From positions 140,177 to 204,176 of the forward strand of contig NZ_BMRN01000003.1 of NCBI RefSeq assembly GCF_014648655.1: a stretch of 64,000 nucleotides of DNA, written 5' to 3'. How positions within the stretch are numbered: position 1 is the stretch's first letter; each line of letters opens with the position of its first letter. This document shows, in pieces, positions 16,080-26,638 of this stretch. Source of the DNA: Streptomyces atratus (GTDB lineage: Bacteria; Actinomycetota; Actinomycetes; Streptomycetales; Streptomycetaceae). The notes under the pieces are model-generated. The model searched no databases. It saw nothing but the letters and a program-made list of their open reading frames with translations, and was not told the origin of the DNA. A program made the translations under genes and the position numbers.

Positions 16080-17449
16080 TGACGTTGGCAACCGAAATCA
16101 ACGACAACGGCAGCGGGGGCAGCCCCGAGAAGCTGCTCGCCCCCGTCCTCTCCGCCTTCTGGGACCAGCCGGAATCCTGGACCCTGGAGACCTACCGGCG
16201 TCACGAGGGGTACGAGGGTCTGCGCAAGGCCCTCGCCATGCCGCCGGACGACCTCATCGCGTACGTCAAGGACTCCGGTCTGCGCGGCCGCGGCGGCGCG
16301 GGCTTCCCCACCGGCATGAAGTGGCAGTTCATCCCGCAGGGCGACGGCAAACCGCACTATCTGGTGGTCAACGCCGACGAGTCGGAGCCCGGGACCTGCA
16401 AGGACATCCCGCTCCTCTTCGCCAACCCGCACAGCCTCATCGAAGGCATCGTGATCGCCTGCTACGCGATCCGTTCCTCGCATGCGTTCATCTATCTGCG
16501 CGGTGAAGTCGTCCCCGTACTGCGGCGGTTGCACGAGGCCGTGCGCGAGGCGTACGAGGCGGGCTTCCTCGGGACGAACATCCTGGGCTCGGGACTCGAC
16601 CTGGAGCTCACCGTGCACGCGGGCGCGGGCGCGTACATCTGCGGTGAGGAGACCGCACTGCTCGACTCGCTCGAAGGGCGACGCGGCCAGCCCCGGCTGC
16701 GGCCTCCCTTCCCCGCGGTCGCCGGTCTGTACGCCTGCCCCACTGTGGTGAACAACGTCGAGTCCATCGCCTCGGTTCCCGCGATCCTGAACCGGGGCAA
16801 GGACTGGTTCAAGTCGATGGGCAGCGAGAAGTCCCCGGGCTTCACGCTGTATTCGCTCAGCGGGCATGTCGCGAGCCCCGGCCAGTACGAGGCCCCGCTC
16901 GGCATCACGCTGCGCCAACTGCTCGACATGAGCGGCGGCATGCGCGCCGGCCACCGGCTGAAGTTCTGGACCCCCGGCGGCTCCTCGACCCCGATGTTCA
17001 CCGACGAGCACCTCGATGTACCGCTCGACTACGAGGGTGTCGGCGCCGCCGGTTCCATGCTGGGAACCAAGGCGCTCCAGTGCTTCGACGAGACGACCTG
17101 CGTGGTGCGGGCCGTCACCCGCTGGACCGAGTTCTACGCCCATGAGTCCTGCGGCAAGTGCACACCGTGCCGCGAAGGCACCTACTGGCTGGTCCAGTTG
17201 CTCCGCGACATCGAGGCCGGCAAGGGACAGATGGCCGACCTCGACAAGCTGAACGACATCGCCGACAACATCAACGGCAAGTCCTTCTGTGCCCTCGGCG
17301 ACGGCGCGGCCTCGCCGATCTTCTCCTCGCTGAAGTACTTCCGCGAGGAGTACGAGCAGCACATCACGGGCAGGGGCTGCCCCTTCGATCCCGCCAGGTC
17401 GACCGCCTGGGCCGACGACAAGAACGCTCACCAGGGGGTGAACGCATGA
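16079..17449 (+). CDS. nuoF: NADH-quinone oxidoreductase subunit F
   Basis: A 456-residue 51-kDa-type flavoprotein that oxidises NADH with FMN and passes electrons to the N3 [4Fe-4S] cluster. The NADH-binding glycine loop is [10 protein letters not shown] (about 70-79), the FMN region includes [16 protein letters not shown] and [14 protein letters not shown], and the cluster ligands are in [12 protein letters not shown] (about 357-367) with a later Cys in [12 protein letters not shown] 16079 shares a base with the nuoE stop and has GGAGGGAGAG just upstream. It overlaps nuoG by four bases (ATGA). Confidence 0.97.
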   Translation: MTLATEINDNGSGGSPEKLLAPVLSAFWDQPESWTLETYRRHEGYEGLRKALAMPPDDLIAYVKDSGLRGRGGAGFPTGMKWQFIPQGDGKPHYLVVNADESEPGTCKDIPLLFANPHSLIEGIVIACYAIRSSHAFIYLRGEVVPVLRRLHEAVREAYEAGFLGTNILGSGLDLELTVHAGAGAYICGEETALLDSLEGRRGQPRLRPPFPAVAGLYACPTVVNNVESIASVPAILNRGKDWFKSMGSEKSPGFTLYSLSGHVASPGQYEAPLGITLRQLLDMSGGMRAGHRLKFWTPGGSSTPMFTDEHLDVPLDYEGVGAAGSMLGTKALQCFDETTCVVRAVTRWTEFYAHESCGKCTPCREGTYWLVQLLRDIEAGKGQMADLDKLNDIADNINGKSFCALGDGAASPIFSSLKYFREEYEQHITGRGCPFDPARSTAWADDKNAHQGVNA

Positions 17450-19977
17450 CAGTCACCACGAGTGCGCCCTCCGGGGGCGGCGAGGCGGCCCTTCCGCCCG
17501 AGGACCTCGTCACGCTGACGATCGACGGCATCGAGATCAGCGTGCCCAAGGGCACCCTGGTCATCCGGGCCGCCGAACTCCTCGGCATCGAGATCCCGCG
17601 TTTCTGCGACCACCCGCTCCTCGACCCGGCCGGCGCCTGCCGCCAGTGCATCGTCGAGGTCGAGGGGCAGCGCAAGCCGATGGCGTCCTGCACCATCACC
17701 TGCACCGACGGCATGGTGGTGAGGTCGCAGCTCACCTCGCCCGTCGCCGAGAAGGCGCAGAAGGGTGTGATGGAGCTGCTGCTCATCAACCACCCGCTGG
17801 ACTGCCCGGTCTGCGACAAGGGCGGTGAGTGCCCGCTGCAGAATCAGGCGATGTCGCACGGCGGCGCCGACTCCCGCTTCGACGGCAAGAAGCGCACGTT
17901 CGAGAAGCCCGTCCCGATCTCCACCCAGGTGCTGCTGGACCGTGAGCGGTGTGTGCTCTGCGCACGCTGCACCCGGTTCTCCAACCAGGTGGCGGGCGAC
18001 CCGATGATCGAGCTCCTGGAGCGCGGTGCGCTCCAGCAGGTCGGTACTGGCGAGGGCGACCCCTTCGAGTCGTACTTCTCCGGGAACACCATCCAGATCT
18101 GCCCGGTCGGAGCGCTGACCTCGGCGGCGTACCGGTTCCGCTCCCGGCCCTTCGACCTGGTGTCGTCGCCGTCGGTGTGCGAGCACTGCGCGGGCGGCTG
18201 CGCGACCCGTACCGACCACCGGCGCGGCAAGGTCATGCGGCGGCTCGCCGCCAACGACCCCGAGGTCAACGAGGAGTGGGTCTGCGACAAGGGCCGCTTC
18301 GGCTTCCGTTACGCGCAACAGCCAGGCCGGCTCACCACTCCGCTGGTACGCAACGCGGACGGCGTCCTGGAACCGGCGAGCTGGCCCGAGGCGCTGGACG
18401 CCGCGGCCGCCGGACTCGCCGCCGCACGCGGCAGGACGGGTGTCCTCGCGGGCGGCCGGCTGACCGTCGAGGACGCTTACGCGTACAGCAAGTTCGCCCG
18501 GATCGCGCTGGACACGAACGACGTCGACTTCCGGGCCCGGGTGCACAGCAGCGAGGAGGCCGACTTCCTGGCCGCCCGCGTGGCCGGGCGCGGCCGGGAC
18601 CTGGACGGCAGCGGTGTCACGTACACCTCGCTGGAGAAGGCCCCGGCGGTGCTGCTGGTCGGGTTCGAGTCGGAGGAGGAGGCGCCCGGCGTCTTCCTGC
18701 GGCTGCGCAAGGCGAACCGTAAGCACGGACAGCGCACGTTCGCCGTCGCCTCGCACGCCACGCGCGGCCTCACGAAGGCGGGCGGCACGCTGCTTCCGGC
18801 CGCCCCCGGCACCGAGACCGAGTGGCTGGACGCGATCGCGGGCGGCGTCGGACTCGACGGCGACGGAGCCGCGGCGGCCGAGGCGCTGCGCGGCGGTGGC
18901 GCCGTGATCGTGGTCGGTGAGCGGCTGGCGGCCGTGCCGGGCGGGCTCACCGCCGCGGTACGGACAGCCACCGCCACCGGGGCCACGCTGGTGTGGATTC
19001 CGCGCCGGGCCGGCGAGCGCGGTGCGGTGGAGGCGGGTGCGCTTCCGTCGCTGCTGCCCGGCGGCCGTCCGGCGACCGACCCGAGGGCCAGGGACGAGGT
19101 GGCGGCCGTCTGGGGCGTCGCCGAGCTCCCGTCCCGCTTCGGCCGCGACACCGGCCAGATCGTGGAGGCCGCGGCCACCGGTGAACTGGGCGCGCTGGTC
19201 GTCGCCGGGGTCGAGACCGTGGACCTGCCGGACCCGGCACGAGCCCTGGAGGCGCTGGACCAGGTCGGCTTCCTGGTCTCGCTGGAGCTGCGGCCCAGCG
19301 AGGTGACCGAGCGGGCCGATGTGGTCTTCCCGGTCGCCGCGGTGGCCGAGAAGTCCGGCACCTTCCTCAACTGGGAGGGCAGGGCGCGGATGTTCGAGGC
19401 GGCGCTGAAGCCCGAGCAGATGACGCGGACGCTCGCGCCGACCGATGCGCGGGTGCTGCACATGCTGGCCGACGCGCTGGCCCGCGCCGGAGGCGCTGAT
19501 GAAGTCAGTCGCTTCGCGCTGCCGGATCTGAAGTCCGTACGCCGTGAGCTGGACCGGCTCGGCGGCTGGACCGGTACGCACGCCACCGACCCGAACGAGC
19601 CGGCGCAGCCGATGCCCAGGCCCGGCGACGGCGAGGCGGTCCTCGCGGGCCACCGGATGCTGCTCGATCTGGGCCGGCTCCAGGAGGGCGACGACGCGCT
19701 GGCCGGCACCCGGCACGCCTCGGTCGCCCGGCTCTCCGCCGTCACCGCGGCCGAGACGGGCGTGAAGGACGGCGATCTGCTGGCCGTCACCGGCCCGGCG
19801 GGCAGCGTCGAACTCCCGTTGAAGGTCACCGACATGCCGGACCGGGTGGTCTGGGTGCCGCTGAACTCCGTCGGGCGGGGCGTCCCGGCCGACACCGGCG
19901 CCCAGCCCGGCGGTCTGGTCCGGATCGGCCCCGCCGCACCGGGCACTCCCGACGTCACACCGGAGGTGGGGGCGTGA
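17446..19977 (+). CDS. nuoG: NADH-quinone oxidoreductase subunit G
   Basis: An 843-residue 75-kDa-type iron-sulfur subunit. The N-terminal ferredoxin domain has [15 protein letters not shown] ([2Fe-2S]); next come [13 protein letters not shown], the second motif [10 protein letters not shown] with a later ICPVGALTS, and the molybdopterin-oxidoreductase [4Fe-4S] motif [15 protein letters not shown]. The remaining 550 residues form a degenerate molybdopterin-type domain, including a C-terminal MopB/MOCO-binding-like part, as usual for NuoG. ATG 17446 lies within the nuoF stop; the longer frame from 17158 is not supported. Its GTG-overlapped stop couples it to nuoH. Confidence 0.96.
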   Translation: MTVTTSAPSGGGEAALPPEDLVTLTIDGIEISVPKGTLVIRAAELLGIEIPRFCDHPLLDPAGACRQCIVEVEGQRKPMASCTITCTDGMVVRSQLTSPVAEKAQKGVMELLLINHPLDCPVCDKGGECPLQNQAMSHGGADSRFDGKKRTFEKPVPISTQVLLDRERCVLCARCTRFSNQVAGDPMIELLERGALQQVGTGEGDPFESYFSGNTIQICPVGALTSAAYRFRSRPFDLVSSPSVCEHCAGGCATRTDHRRGKVMRRLAANDPEVNEEWVCDKGRFGFRYAQQPGRLTTPLVRNADGVLEPASWPEALDAAAAGLAAARGRTGVLAGGRLTVEDAYAYSKFARIALDTNDVDFRARVHSSEEADFLAARVAGRGRDLDGSGVTYTSLEKAPAVLLVGFESEEEAPGVFLRLRKANRKHGQRTFAVASHATRGLTKAGGTLLPAAPGTETEWLDAIAGGVGLDGDGAAAAEALRGGGAVIVVGERLAAVPGGLTAAVRTATATGATLVWIPRRAGERGAVEAGALPSLLPGGRPATDPRARDEVAAVWGVAELPSRFGRDTGQIVEAAATGELGALVVAGVETVDLPDPARALEALDQVGFLVSLELRPSEVTERADVVFPVAAVAEKSGTFLNWEGRARMFEAALKPEQMTRTLAPTDARVLHMLADALARAGGADEVSRFALPDLKSVRRELDRLGGWTGTHATDPNEPAQPMPRPGDGEAVLAGHRMLLDLGRLQEGDDALAGTRHASVARLSAVTAAETGVKDGDLLAVTGPAGSVELPLKVTDMPDRVVWVPLNSVGRGVPADTGAQPGGLVRIGPAAPGTPDVTPEVGA

Positions 19978-21374
19978 CTGCCTTCGCTCAACTGGCCGCG
20001 GCACCGCACAGTGCCGTACTCGCCGCCGAGGATCTGTCGATGTTCGGCACCGACCCGTGGTGGCTCGTCGTCATCAAGGCGGTGTTCTGCTTCGCGTTCC
20101 TGATGGTGACCGTGCTCTTCTCCATCGTGTGGGAGCGCAAGGTCGTCGCCTGGATGCAGCTGCGCATCGGCCCCAACCGGCACGGCCCCTGGGGCATGCT
20201 CCAGTCGCTCGCCGACGGCATCAAGCTGATGCTGAAGGAAGACGTCGTCGTCAAGCGTGCCGACAAGGTCGTGTACGTGCTCGCGCCGATCGTCGCCGCC
20301 ATCCCCGCGTTCATGGCGATCGCGGTGATCCCGTTCGGCCCGTCCGACGAGGTCTCGATCTTCGGGCACCGTACGGCGATGCAGCTCACCGACCTGCCGA
20401 TCGCGATGCTCTACGTCCTCGCGGTCGCCTCGGTCGGGATCTACGGCATCGTGCTGGCGGGCTGGTCGTCCGGATCGACGTACCCGCTCCTCGGCGGTCT
20501 GCGCTCGTGCGCGCAGATGATCAGCTACGAGATCGCGATGGGCGCCGCGTTCGCCTCGGTCTTCCTCTACTCCGGGTCGATGTCGACCTCGAAGATCGTG
20601 GAGGCGCAGCAGGACCGCTGGTTCATCATCCTGCTGCCGGTCTCCTTCATCGTCTACATCGTCACGATGGTCGGTGAGACCAACCGGGCCCCGTTCGACA
20701 TGCCGGAGTCCGAGGGCGACCTGGTCGGCGGCTTCAACACCGAGTACTCATCGATCAAGTTCGCAATGTTCATGCTTGCCGAGTACGTCAACATGGTCAC
20801 CGTCTCCGCGGTCTCCACGACTCTGTTCCTGGGCGGCTGGCGGGCCCCGTGGCCGATCAGCACCTTCTGGGAGGGCGCGAACCACGGCTGGTGGCCGATG
20901 CTCTGGTTCGTCATCAAGGTCCAGCTGCTGCTGTTCTTCTTCATCTGGCTGCGCGGCACGCTGCCCCGGGTCCGCTACGACCAGCTGATGAAGCTCGGCT
21001 GGAAGGTCCTGATCCCGGTCTCGCTGCTCTGGCTGATGCTGGTCGCGACGGTGCGGGCGCTGCGCAACGAGGGGTACGACTTCTCGAAGATCGTGCTGTA
21101 CGTGGCCGGGGCCGTGATCGCGATCCTGCTGATCTCCTTCGTCGCCGACATCTTCCGCGACAAGAAGGGCCGCGCCGCCGAGGCGGAAGCGGGACCGGAA
21201 CCGGCGTTCGACCCGATGGCGGGCGGATTCCCGGTGCCGCCGCTGCCCGGACAGACTCTGCCGCCGGTGCCGCGCCGCAGGCCGCGCAGCGAGCGGGAGC
21301 TCGTTGTCAGTGGTGGGCCGGACACTGAGAGTGACGGAAATTCGAGTGACGGAAAGGAGGCTGACGGTGTCTGA
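19974..21374 (+). CDS. nuoH: NADH-quinone oxidoreductase subunit H
   Basis: A 466-residue membrane subunit with eight to nine helices that connects the quinone pocket to the proton channels. Recognised by [38 protein letters not shown], and [26 protein letters not shown]. The last 80 residues are a cytoplasmic Pro/Arg/Glu-rich tail, an actinobacterial extension without known role. Starts at GTG overlapping the nuoG stop; the tail's last codons overlap the start of nuoI. Confidence 0.96.
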   Translation: MTAFAQLAAAPHSAVLAAEDLSMFGTDPWWLVVIKAVFCFAFLMVTVLFSIVWERKVVAWMQLRIGPNRHGPWGMLQSLADGIKLMLKEDVVVKRADKVVYVLAPIVAAIPAFMAIAVIPFGPSDEVSIFGHRTAMQLTDLPIAMLYVLAVASVGIYGIVLAGWSSGSTYPLLGGLRSCAQMISYEIAMGAAFASVFLYSGSMSTSKIVEAQQDRWFIILLPVSFIVYIVTMVGETNRAPFDMPESEGDLVGGFNTEYSSIKFAMFMLAEYVNMVTVSAVSTTLFLGGWRAPWPISTFWEGANHGWWPMLWFVIKVQLLLFFFIWLRGTLPRVRYDQLMKLGWKVLIPVSLLWLMLVATVRALRNEGYDFSKIVLYVAGAVIAILLISFVADIFRDKKGRAAEAEAGPEPAFDPMAGGFPVPPLPGQTLPPVPRRRPRSERELVVSGGPDTESDGNSSDGKEADGV

Positions 21375-21993
21375 GTCATCAGAGCCCTCGGAGGAGAAGT
21401 TCCAGAACCCTGTCGCCGGCTTCGGCGTGACCTTCAAGGCCATGTTCAAGAAGCGGCTGACCGAGCAGTATCCGGAAACGCAGAAGGTGACGGCGCCGCG
21501 CTTCCACGGCCGGCATCAGCTCAACCGTCACCCGGACGGTCTGGAGAAGTGCGTCGGCTGCGAGCTGTGCGCCTGGGCATGTCCGGCGGACGCGATCTAC
21601 GTGGAGGGCGCGGACAACACCGACGAGGAGCGCTACTCCCCGGGGGAGCGCTACGGCCGCGTCTACCAGATCAACTACGCGCGCTGCATTCTCTGCGGAC
21701 TGTGCATCGAGGCGTGCCCGACCCGGGCGCTGACGATGACCAATGAGTTCGAGCTCGCCAACACCACCCGCGAGAGCCTCATCTACACCAAGGACGAGCT
21801 GCTCGCGGGCCTGGAGGAGGGCATGGTCGACACTCCGCACGCGATCTACCCCGGGATGGACGAGCAGGACTACTACCGGGGTCTTGTCACCGGGGCCGCG
21901 CCCGGTACGGAGCGCCAGGCCGCGGTCTCCAAGGGCGAGTCCAAGCAGGACAACGGGCACGGAAGCGGCTCGGCGCGGGAGGTGGACGCATGA
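21367..21993 (+). CDS. nuoI: NADH-quinone oxidoreductase subunit I
   Basis: A 208-residue TYKY-type ferredoxin subunit carrying clusters N6a and N6b. The two [4Fe-4S] motifs are [12 protein letters not shown] (C62, C65, C68, C72) and [12 protein letters not shown] (C107, C110, C113, C117). GTG 21367 is preferred because AAAGGAGG lies six bases upstream, one of the strongest ribosome sites in the operon, and it overlaps nuoH by eight bases; the ATG frame from 21304 runs inside nuoH. Overlaps nuoJ by four bases. Confidence 0.95.
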   Translation: MSESSEPSEEKFQNPVAGFGVTFKAMFKKRLTEQYPETQKVTAPRFHGRHQLNRHPDGLEKCVGCELCAWACPADAIYVEGADNTDEERYSPGERYGRVYQINYARCILCGLCIEACPTRALTMTNEFELANTTRESLIYTKDELLAGLEEGMVDTPHAIYPGMDEQDYYRGLVTGAAPGTERQAAVSKGESKQDNGHGSGSAREVDA

Positions 21994-22817
21994 CCGGCCT
22001 GGCCGCAGCGGCCTCCCAGACCTCGACCGGTGAGGCCTTCCAGTTCTGGGTGCTCGGCACTGTCGCCGTGATCGGCGCGCTGTCCACCGTACTGATGAAA
22101 AAGGCCGTGCACAGTGCGCTGAGCCTCGCCGGGACCATGATCGTCCTGGCGGTGTTCTACCTCGCCAACGGCGCCTACTTCCTGGGTGTCGTCCAGATCG
22201 TCGTCTACACCGGCGCGATCATGATGCTGTTCCTCTTCGTGGTCATGCTCGTCGGAGTCACGGCGGCCGACTCGCTGAAAGAGACCCTCAAGGGCCAGCG
22301 CTGGCTGGCCGCGGGCTGCGGGATCGGCTTCGGCGTCCTGCTCATCGCGGGCATCGGCAACGCCTCGCTGAACAGCTTCAACGGGCTCGGCACCGCCAAC
22401 GCCGAGCACGGCGGGAACATCGAGGGGCTGGCCAGCCTCATCTTCACCAAGTACGTCTTCGCCTTCGAGATCACCGGCGCCCTGCTGATCACGGCGACGG
22501 TCGGCGCGATGGTGCTCACCCACCGGGAGCGCACCGAACGGGCCAAGACCCAGCGGGAGATGTCCGAGGAGCGCGTACGCGGCAAGCAGCTGCCGCCGCT
22601 GCCCGCCCCCGGCGTCTACGCCCGGCACAACGCCGTGGACATCCCGGGTCTGCTCCCGGACGGCACACCGTCCGAGCTCACCGTCATGCAGACGCTGCGC
22701 AATCGCGGGCAGATCCGCGATGTGTCGAACGAGTCGCTGGACCAGCTCAAGGCGCTGGAGCAGCGCTCCGAGGAGCGACTCGGCCGTGACAACGAAGACG
22801 AGGAGGTCGCCAAGTGA
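21990..22817 (+). CDS. nuoJ: NADH-quinone oxidoreductase subunit J
   Basis: A 275-residue membrane subunit with five helices (residues about 15-185), identified by [23 protein letters not shown], the conserved helix 3 with the pi-bulge. The C-terminal 90 residues are cytoplasmic, charged and rich in Glu/Arg, much longer than the E. coli protein and usual in streptomycetes. ATGA overlap with nuoI and GTGA overlap with nuoK. Confidence 0.95.
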   Translation: MTGLAAAASQTSTGEAFQFWVLGTVAVIGALSTVLMKKAVHSALSLAGTMIVLAVFYLANGAYFLGVVQIVVYTGAIMMLFLFVVMLVGVTAADSLKETLKGQRWLAAGCGIGFGVLLIAGIGNASLNSFNGLGTANAEHGGNIEGLASLIFTKYVFAFEITGALLITATVGAMVLTHRERTERAKTQREMSEERVRGKQLPPLPAPGVYARHNAVDIPGLLPDGTPSELTVMQTLRNRGQIRDVSNESLDQLKALEQRSEERLGRDNEDEEVAK

Positions 22818-23113
22818 ATCCGGTCAACTACCTCTATCTCGCCGCTCTGTTGTTCACCATCGGTGCGGCCGGGGTGCTGATCCGACGGAACGCGATCGTG
22901 GTGTTCATGTGCGTGGAGCTGATGCTCAACGCCTGCAACCTCGCGTTCGTGACCTTCTCCCGGATGCACGGCAATCTCGACGGGCAGATCATCGCCTTCT
23001 TCACGATGGTCGTCGCCGCCGCCGAGGTCGTGGTCGGGCTCGCGATCATCGTGTCGGTGTTCCGTTCCCGCCACTCGGCCTCGGTCGACGACGCCAGCCT
23101 GATGAAGCTGTAA
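22814..23113 (+). CDS. nuoK: NADH-quinone oxidoreductase subunit K
   Basis: A 99-residue subunit with three membrane helices, homologous to ND4L. The second helix has the conserved glutamate in [18 protein letters not shown], and the third has the family's [19 protein letters not shown] start within the nuoJ stop. Fourteen bases separate it from nuoL. Confidence 0.96.
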   Translation: MNPVNYLYLAALLFTIGAAGVLIRRNAIVVFMCVELMLNACNLAFVTFSRMHGNLDGQIIAFFTMVVAAAEVVVGLAIIVSVFRSRHSASVDDASLMKL

Positions 23114-23127
23114 GGGGACGTTGAATC

Positions 23128-25023
23128 GTGGAGAACCTGATTGCGCTGCTCGTCGCGGCGCCTCTGCTCGGAGCCGCGGTCCTGCTCTGCGGCGGCCGAC
23201 GGCTGGACCGTGCCGGACACTGGGTCGGCACCCTGCTCGCCGCCGCGTCGTTCGTCATCGGTGTCGTGCTCTTCCTCGACATGCTGGGGAAGGGCGCGGA
23301 GGACCGGGCGCTGCACCAGAAGCTGTTCAGCTGGATTCCGGTCGAGGGCTTCCAGGCCGATGTGGCCTTCCAGCTCGACCAGTTGTCGATGACGTTCGTG
23401 CTGCTGATCACCGGTGTGGGCACGCTGATCCACATCTACTCGATCGGCTACATGGCGCACGACGAGCGCCGGCGCCGCTTCTTCGGTTATCTGAACCTGT
23501 TCCTCGCGGCGATGCTGATCCTGGTCATCGCCGACAACTACCTGCTGCTGTACGTCGGGTGGGAGGGCGTCGGTCTGGCGTCGTACCTGCTGATCGGCTT
23601 CTGGCAGCACAAGCCCAGCGCGGCGACGGCCGCCAAGAAGGCATTCCTGGTCAACCGGGTCGGCGACATGGGCCTGTCGATCGCGATCATGCTGATGTTC
23701 ACCACATTCGGCACCTTCGCCTTCGGCCCCGTCCTGGGGGCGACCGGTCAGACGAGCGAGGGCAAGCTGACGGCGATCGGCCTGATGCTGCTGCTCGCGG
23801 CCTGCGGCAAGTCGGCCCAGGTGCCGCTGCAGTCCTGGCTCGGTGACGCGATGGAGGGCCCGACCCCGGTCTCGGCCCTCATCCACGCCGCGACCATGGT
23901 GACCGCGGGTGTCTACCTCATCGTCCGGTCCGGTGCGATCTTCAACGCGGCGCCGGACGCACAACTGGCCGTCGTGGTCGTCGGTGCGGTCACGCTGCTC
24001 TTCGGTGCGATCGTCGGTTGCGCGAAGGACGACATCAAGAAGGCCCTCGCCGGGTCGACGATGTCGCAGATCGGCTACATGATCCTGGCCGCCGGGCTCG
24101 GCCCGATCGGCTACGTCTTCGCGATCATGCACCTGGTGACCCACGGCTTCTTCAAGGCCGGGCTCTTCCTCGGCGCCGGTTCGGTCATGCACGGTATGAA
24201 CGACGAGGTCGACATGAGGAAGTTCGGCGGCCTCAGGACGTACATGCCGGTCACCTTCATCACCTTCGGCCTCGGCTATCTGGCGATCATCGGTTTCCCC
24301 GGTCTGTCCGGCTTCTTCTCCAAGGACAAGATCATCGAGGCGGCCTTCGCCAAGGGCGGCGCCGAGGGCTGGATCCTCGGCTCGGTGGCCCTGCTGGGTG
24401 CCGCGATCACCGCGTTCTACATGACGCGCGTGATGCTGCTGACGTTCTTCGGCGAGAAGCGCTGGCAGCCCGACGCCCAGGGGAATGAGCCGCATCCGCA
24501 CGAGTCCCCGAAGTCGATGACCATCCCCATGATCATCCTGGCGTTCGGGTCGGTCTTCGCCGGAGGCCTCTTCTCCATCGGCGACCGCTTCCTGAACTGG
24601 CTGGAGCCGGTCACCGGCCACAGCCACGGCCACGCGCCGGTCAGCGCCGCGACCGTCACCGCCGCCACCATGGTGGTGCTCGTCATCGGCGTCGCCATCG
24701 CCTGGGCGATGTACGGACGCAAGCCCGTTCCGGTCGTCGCGCCGCGCGGCTCGCTGCTCACCCGGGCCGCCCGCCGCGATCTCCTCCAGGACGACTTCAA
24801 CCATGTGGTCCTGGTCCGCGGCGGCGAGCACCTCACCCGCTCCCTGGTGTACGTCGACCACACCCTGGTCGACGGCGTCGTCAACGGCACGGCCGCCTCG
24901 ATGGGCGGGCTCTCCGGCCGGCTGCGCAAACTGCAGAACGGCTACGCCCGCTCCTACGCGGTCTCGATGTTCGGCGGTACGGCGGTCGTCATCGCCGCGA
25001 CCCTGCTGATGAGGGCGGTCTGA
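23128..25023 (+). CDS. nuoL: NADH-quinone oxidoreductase subunit L
   Basis: A 631-residue antiporter-like proton-pumping subunit, with about 16 helices and the long lateral helix at the C-terminus. Signature segments are [39 protein letters not shown], and [16 protein letters not shown] with the key lysines in [29 protein letters not shown] His-rich loop (HSHGHAP) lies near residue 495. It starts at GTG 23128, with a weak ggggacg upstream. Four bases separate it from nuoM. Confidence 0.97.
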   Translation: MENLIALLVAAPLLGAAVLLCGGRRLDRAGHWVGTLLAAASFVIGVVLFLDMLGKGAEDRALHQKLFSWIPVEGFQADVAFQLDQLSMTFVLLITGVGTLIHIYSIGYMAHDERRRRFFGYLNLFLAAMLILVIADNYLLLYVGWEGVGLASYLLIGFWQHKPSAATAAKKAFLVNRVGDMGLSIAIMLMFTTFGTFAFGPVLGATGQTSEGKLTAIGLMLLLAACGKSAQVPLQSWLGDAMEGPTPVSALIHAATMVTAGVYLIVRSGAIFNAAPDAQLAVVVVGAVTLLFGAIVGCAKDDIKKALAGSTMSQIGYMILAAGLGPIGYVFAIMHLVTHGFFKAGLFLGAGSVMHGMNDEVDMRKFGGLRTYMPVTFITFGLGYLAIIGFPGLSGFFSKDKIIEAAFAKGGAEGWILGSVALLGAAITAFYMTRVMLLTFFGEKRWQPDAQGNEPHPHESPKSMTIPMIILAFGSVFAGGLFSIGDRFLNWLEPVTGHSHGHAPVSAATVTAATMVVLVIGVAIAWAMYGRKPVPVVAPRGSLLTRAARRDLLQDDFNHVVLVRGGEHLTRSLVYVDHTLVDGVVNGTAASMGGLSGRLRKLQNGYARSYAVSMFGGTAVVIAATLLMRAV

Positions 25024-25027
25024 TCAC

Positions 25028-26638
25028 ATGTCCTTTCCCCTCCTGACAGCGACGGCGGCGCTCCCGGCGATCGGTGCGATCGCCACCGCCGCCGTCCCGG
25101 CCGCCCGGCGCACCACCGCCAAATGGCTGGCGCTGCTCTTCTCGCTGGCCACGCTCGTACTGGCGGGCATCGCGCTCGCCCGCTTCGAGCCCGGGGGCGC
25201 CCGCTACCAGCTCACCGAATCGCACGCCTGGATCAAGGACTTCGGCGTCCGGTACGAACTGGGCGTGGACGGCATCGGGCTGGCGCTCATGGCGCTCACC
25301 GCCCTGCTGATCCCCTTCGTCATCCTGGCCGGCTGGCACGACGCCGACCCGTCCCCAAGCTCTCAACTCCGTTCGAGCAGGGGAGGCCCCAACGAGACCA
25401 AGCCGTATCGATGGCGGCCGACTCAGGGCTTCTTCGCCCTGATCCTGATGGTCGAAGCGATGGTGATCCTCTCCTTCGAGGCCACCGACGTCTTCCTCTT
25501 CTACATCCTCTTCGAAGCCATGCTCATCCCGATGTACTTCCTCATCGGCGGCTTCGGGGACCGGGCACACACCGGCAGCGACGAGAACGCGGCGGCGCAA
25601 CGCTCCTACGCCGCCGTCAAGTTCCTCCTCTACAACCTGGTCGGCGGCCTCATCATGCTGGCCGCCGTGATCGGCCTGTACGTGGTCGCGGGGACGTTCT
25701 CGCTCTCCGAGATCGCCGAGGCCCGGGCGAGCGGCTCGCTCTCCATGGCGACCAGCACGGAGCGCTGGCTCTTCCTCGGGTTCTTCTTCGCCTTCGCGGT
25801 GAAGGCCCCGCTGTGGCCGCTGCACACCTGGCTGCCCAACGCCATGGGTGAGGCGACCTCCCCGGTCGCCGTCCTGATCACCGCGGTCGTGGACAAGGTC
25901 GGCACCTTCGCGATGCTCCGCTTCTGCCTCCAGCTCTTCCCGGAGGCCAGCAAGTGGGCGACACCGGTGATCGTCGTCCTGGCACTGATCAGCATCGTGT
26001 ACGGGGCACTGCTCGCCGTCGGCCAGCGCGACATCAAGCGGCTGATCGCCTATGCGTCGATCTCGCACTTCGGCTTCATCGTCCTGGGCATCTTCGCGAT
26101 GACCAGCCAAGGCCAGTCGGGCGCCACGCTCTACATGGTCAACCACGGAATCTCGACCGCCGCGCTGATGCTGGTGGCGGGCTTCCTGATCACCCGGCGC
26201 GGTTCGCGGCTCATCGCCGACTACGGCGGGGTGCAGAAGGTGGCGCCGGTCCTGGCCGGCACCTTCCTGATCGGCGGCCTGGCCACCCTGTCACTGCCCG
26301 GACTCGCCCCGTTCGTCAGTGAGTTCCTGGTCCTGGTCGGCACGTTCAGCGCCTATCCGGCAGCGGGCATCGTCGCCACGACCGGCATAGTGCTCGCTGC
26401 GCTCTACGTCCTCGTCCTCTACCAGCGGACGATGACGGGCCCGGTGAAGGCCGAGGTCCAGGGCATGGCGGACCTCAAGGTCCGGGAGCTGGTGGTGGTC
26501 CTTCCGCTGATCGCGCTGCTGCTCTTCCTGGGTGTCTATCCGAAGCCGCTGACGGAGATCGTCAACCCGGCGGTGCAGCACACCATGTCGGACGTCCAGA
26601 AGAAGGACCCCCAGCCTGAGGTGGAGGCCGCCAAGTGA
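25028..26638 (+). CDS. nuoM: NADH-quinone oxidoreductase subunit M
   Basis: A 536-residue antiporter-like subunit, homologous to ND4, with about 14 helices. Recognised by FYILFEAMLIPMYFLIGGFG, the key glutamate region, PLWPLHTWLPNAMGEATSPVAVLI, and YASISHFGFIVLGIF. Unusual: between helix 3 and FFALILMVEAMV there is an extra hydrophilic stretch of about two dozen residues (DPSPSSQLRSSRGGPNETKP) encoded partly by a palindromic 40-bp element (25352-25391). The reading frame is kept, so the protein should still fold with a longer loop. Four-base overlap with nuoN. Confidence 0.95.
   Translation: MSFPLLTATAALPAIGAIATAAVPAARRTTAKWLALLFSLATLVLAGIALARFEPGGARYQLTESHAWIKDFGVRYELGVDGIGLALMALTALLIPFVILAGWHDADPSPSSQLRSSRGGPNETKPYRWRPTQGFFALILMVEAMVILSFEATDVFLFYILFEAMLIPMYFLIGGFGDRAHTGSDENAAAQRSYAAVKFLLYNLVGGLIMLAAVIGLYVVAGTFSLSEIAEARASGSLSMATSTERWLFLGFFFAFAVKAPLWPLHTWLPNAMGEATSPVAVLITAVVDKVGTFAMLRFCLQLFPEASKWATPVIVVLALISIVYGALLAVGQRDIKRLIAYASISHFGFIVLGIFAMTSQGQSGATLYMVNHGISTAALMLVAGFLITRRGSRLIADYGGVQKVAPVLAGTFLIGGLATLSLPGLAPFVSEFLVLVGTFSAYPAAGIVATTGIVLAALYVLVLYQRTMTGPVKAEVQGMADLKVRELVVVLPLIALLLFLGVYPKPLTEIVNPAVQHTMSDVQKKDPQPEVEAAK
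25352..25391. repeat. Short palindromic repeat inserted in nuoM
   Basis: CCCC (25353-25356) and GCTC (25359-25362) pair with GAGC (25375-25378) and GGGG (25380-25383) across a loop TCAACTCCGTTC. I recall closely similar palindromes scattered between Streptomyces genes. Here it is in frame inside nuoM and encodes part of a hydrophilic loop. Confidence 0.6.

Noticed and set aside
17428..20004. An 858-codon frame on the minus strand
   Set aside because: It mirrors nuoG; no domain is recognisable and composition is Arg/Gly/Ala/Asp shadow type.
22834..24861. A 675-codon His/Asp/Arg-rich frame on the minus strand
   Set aside because: It is the complement of nuoK and nuoL codons; the His-rich composition is an effect of hydrophobic codons on the other strand.
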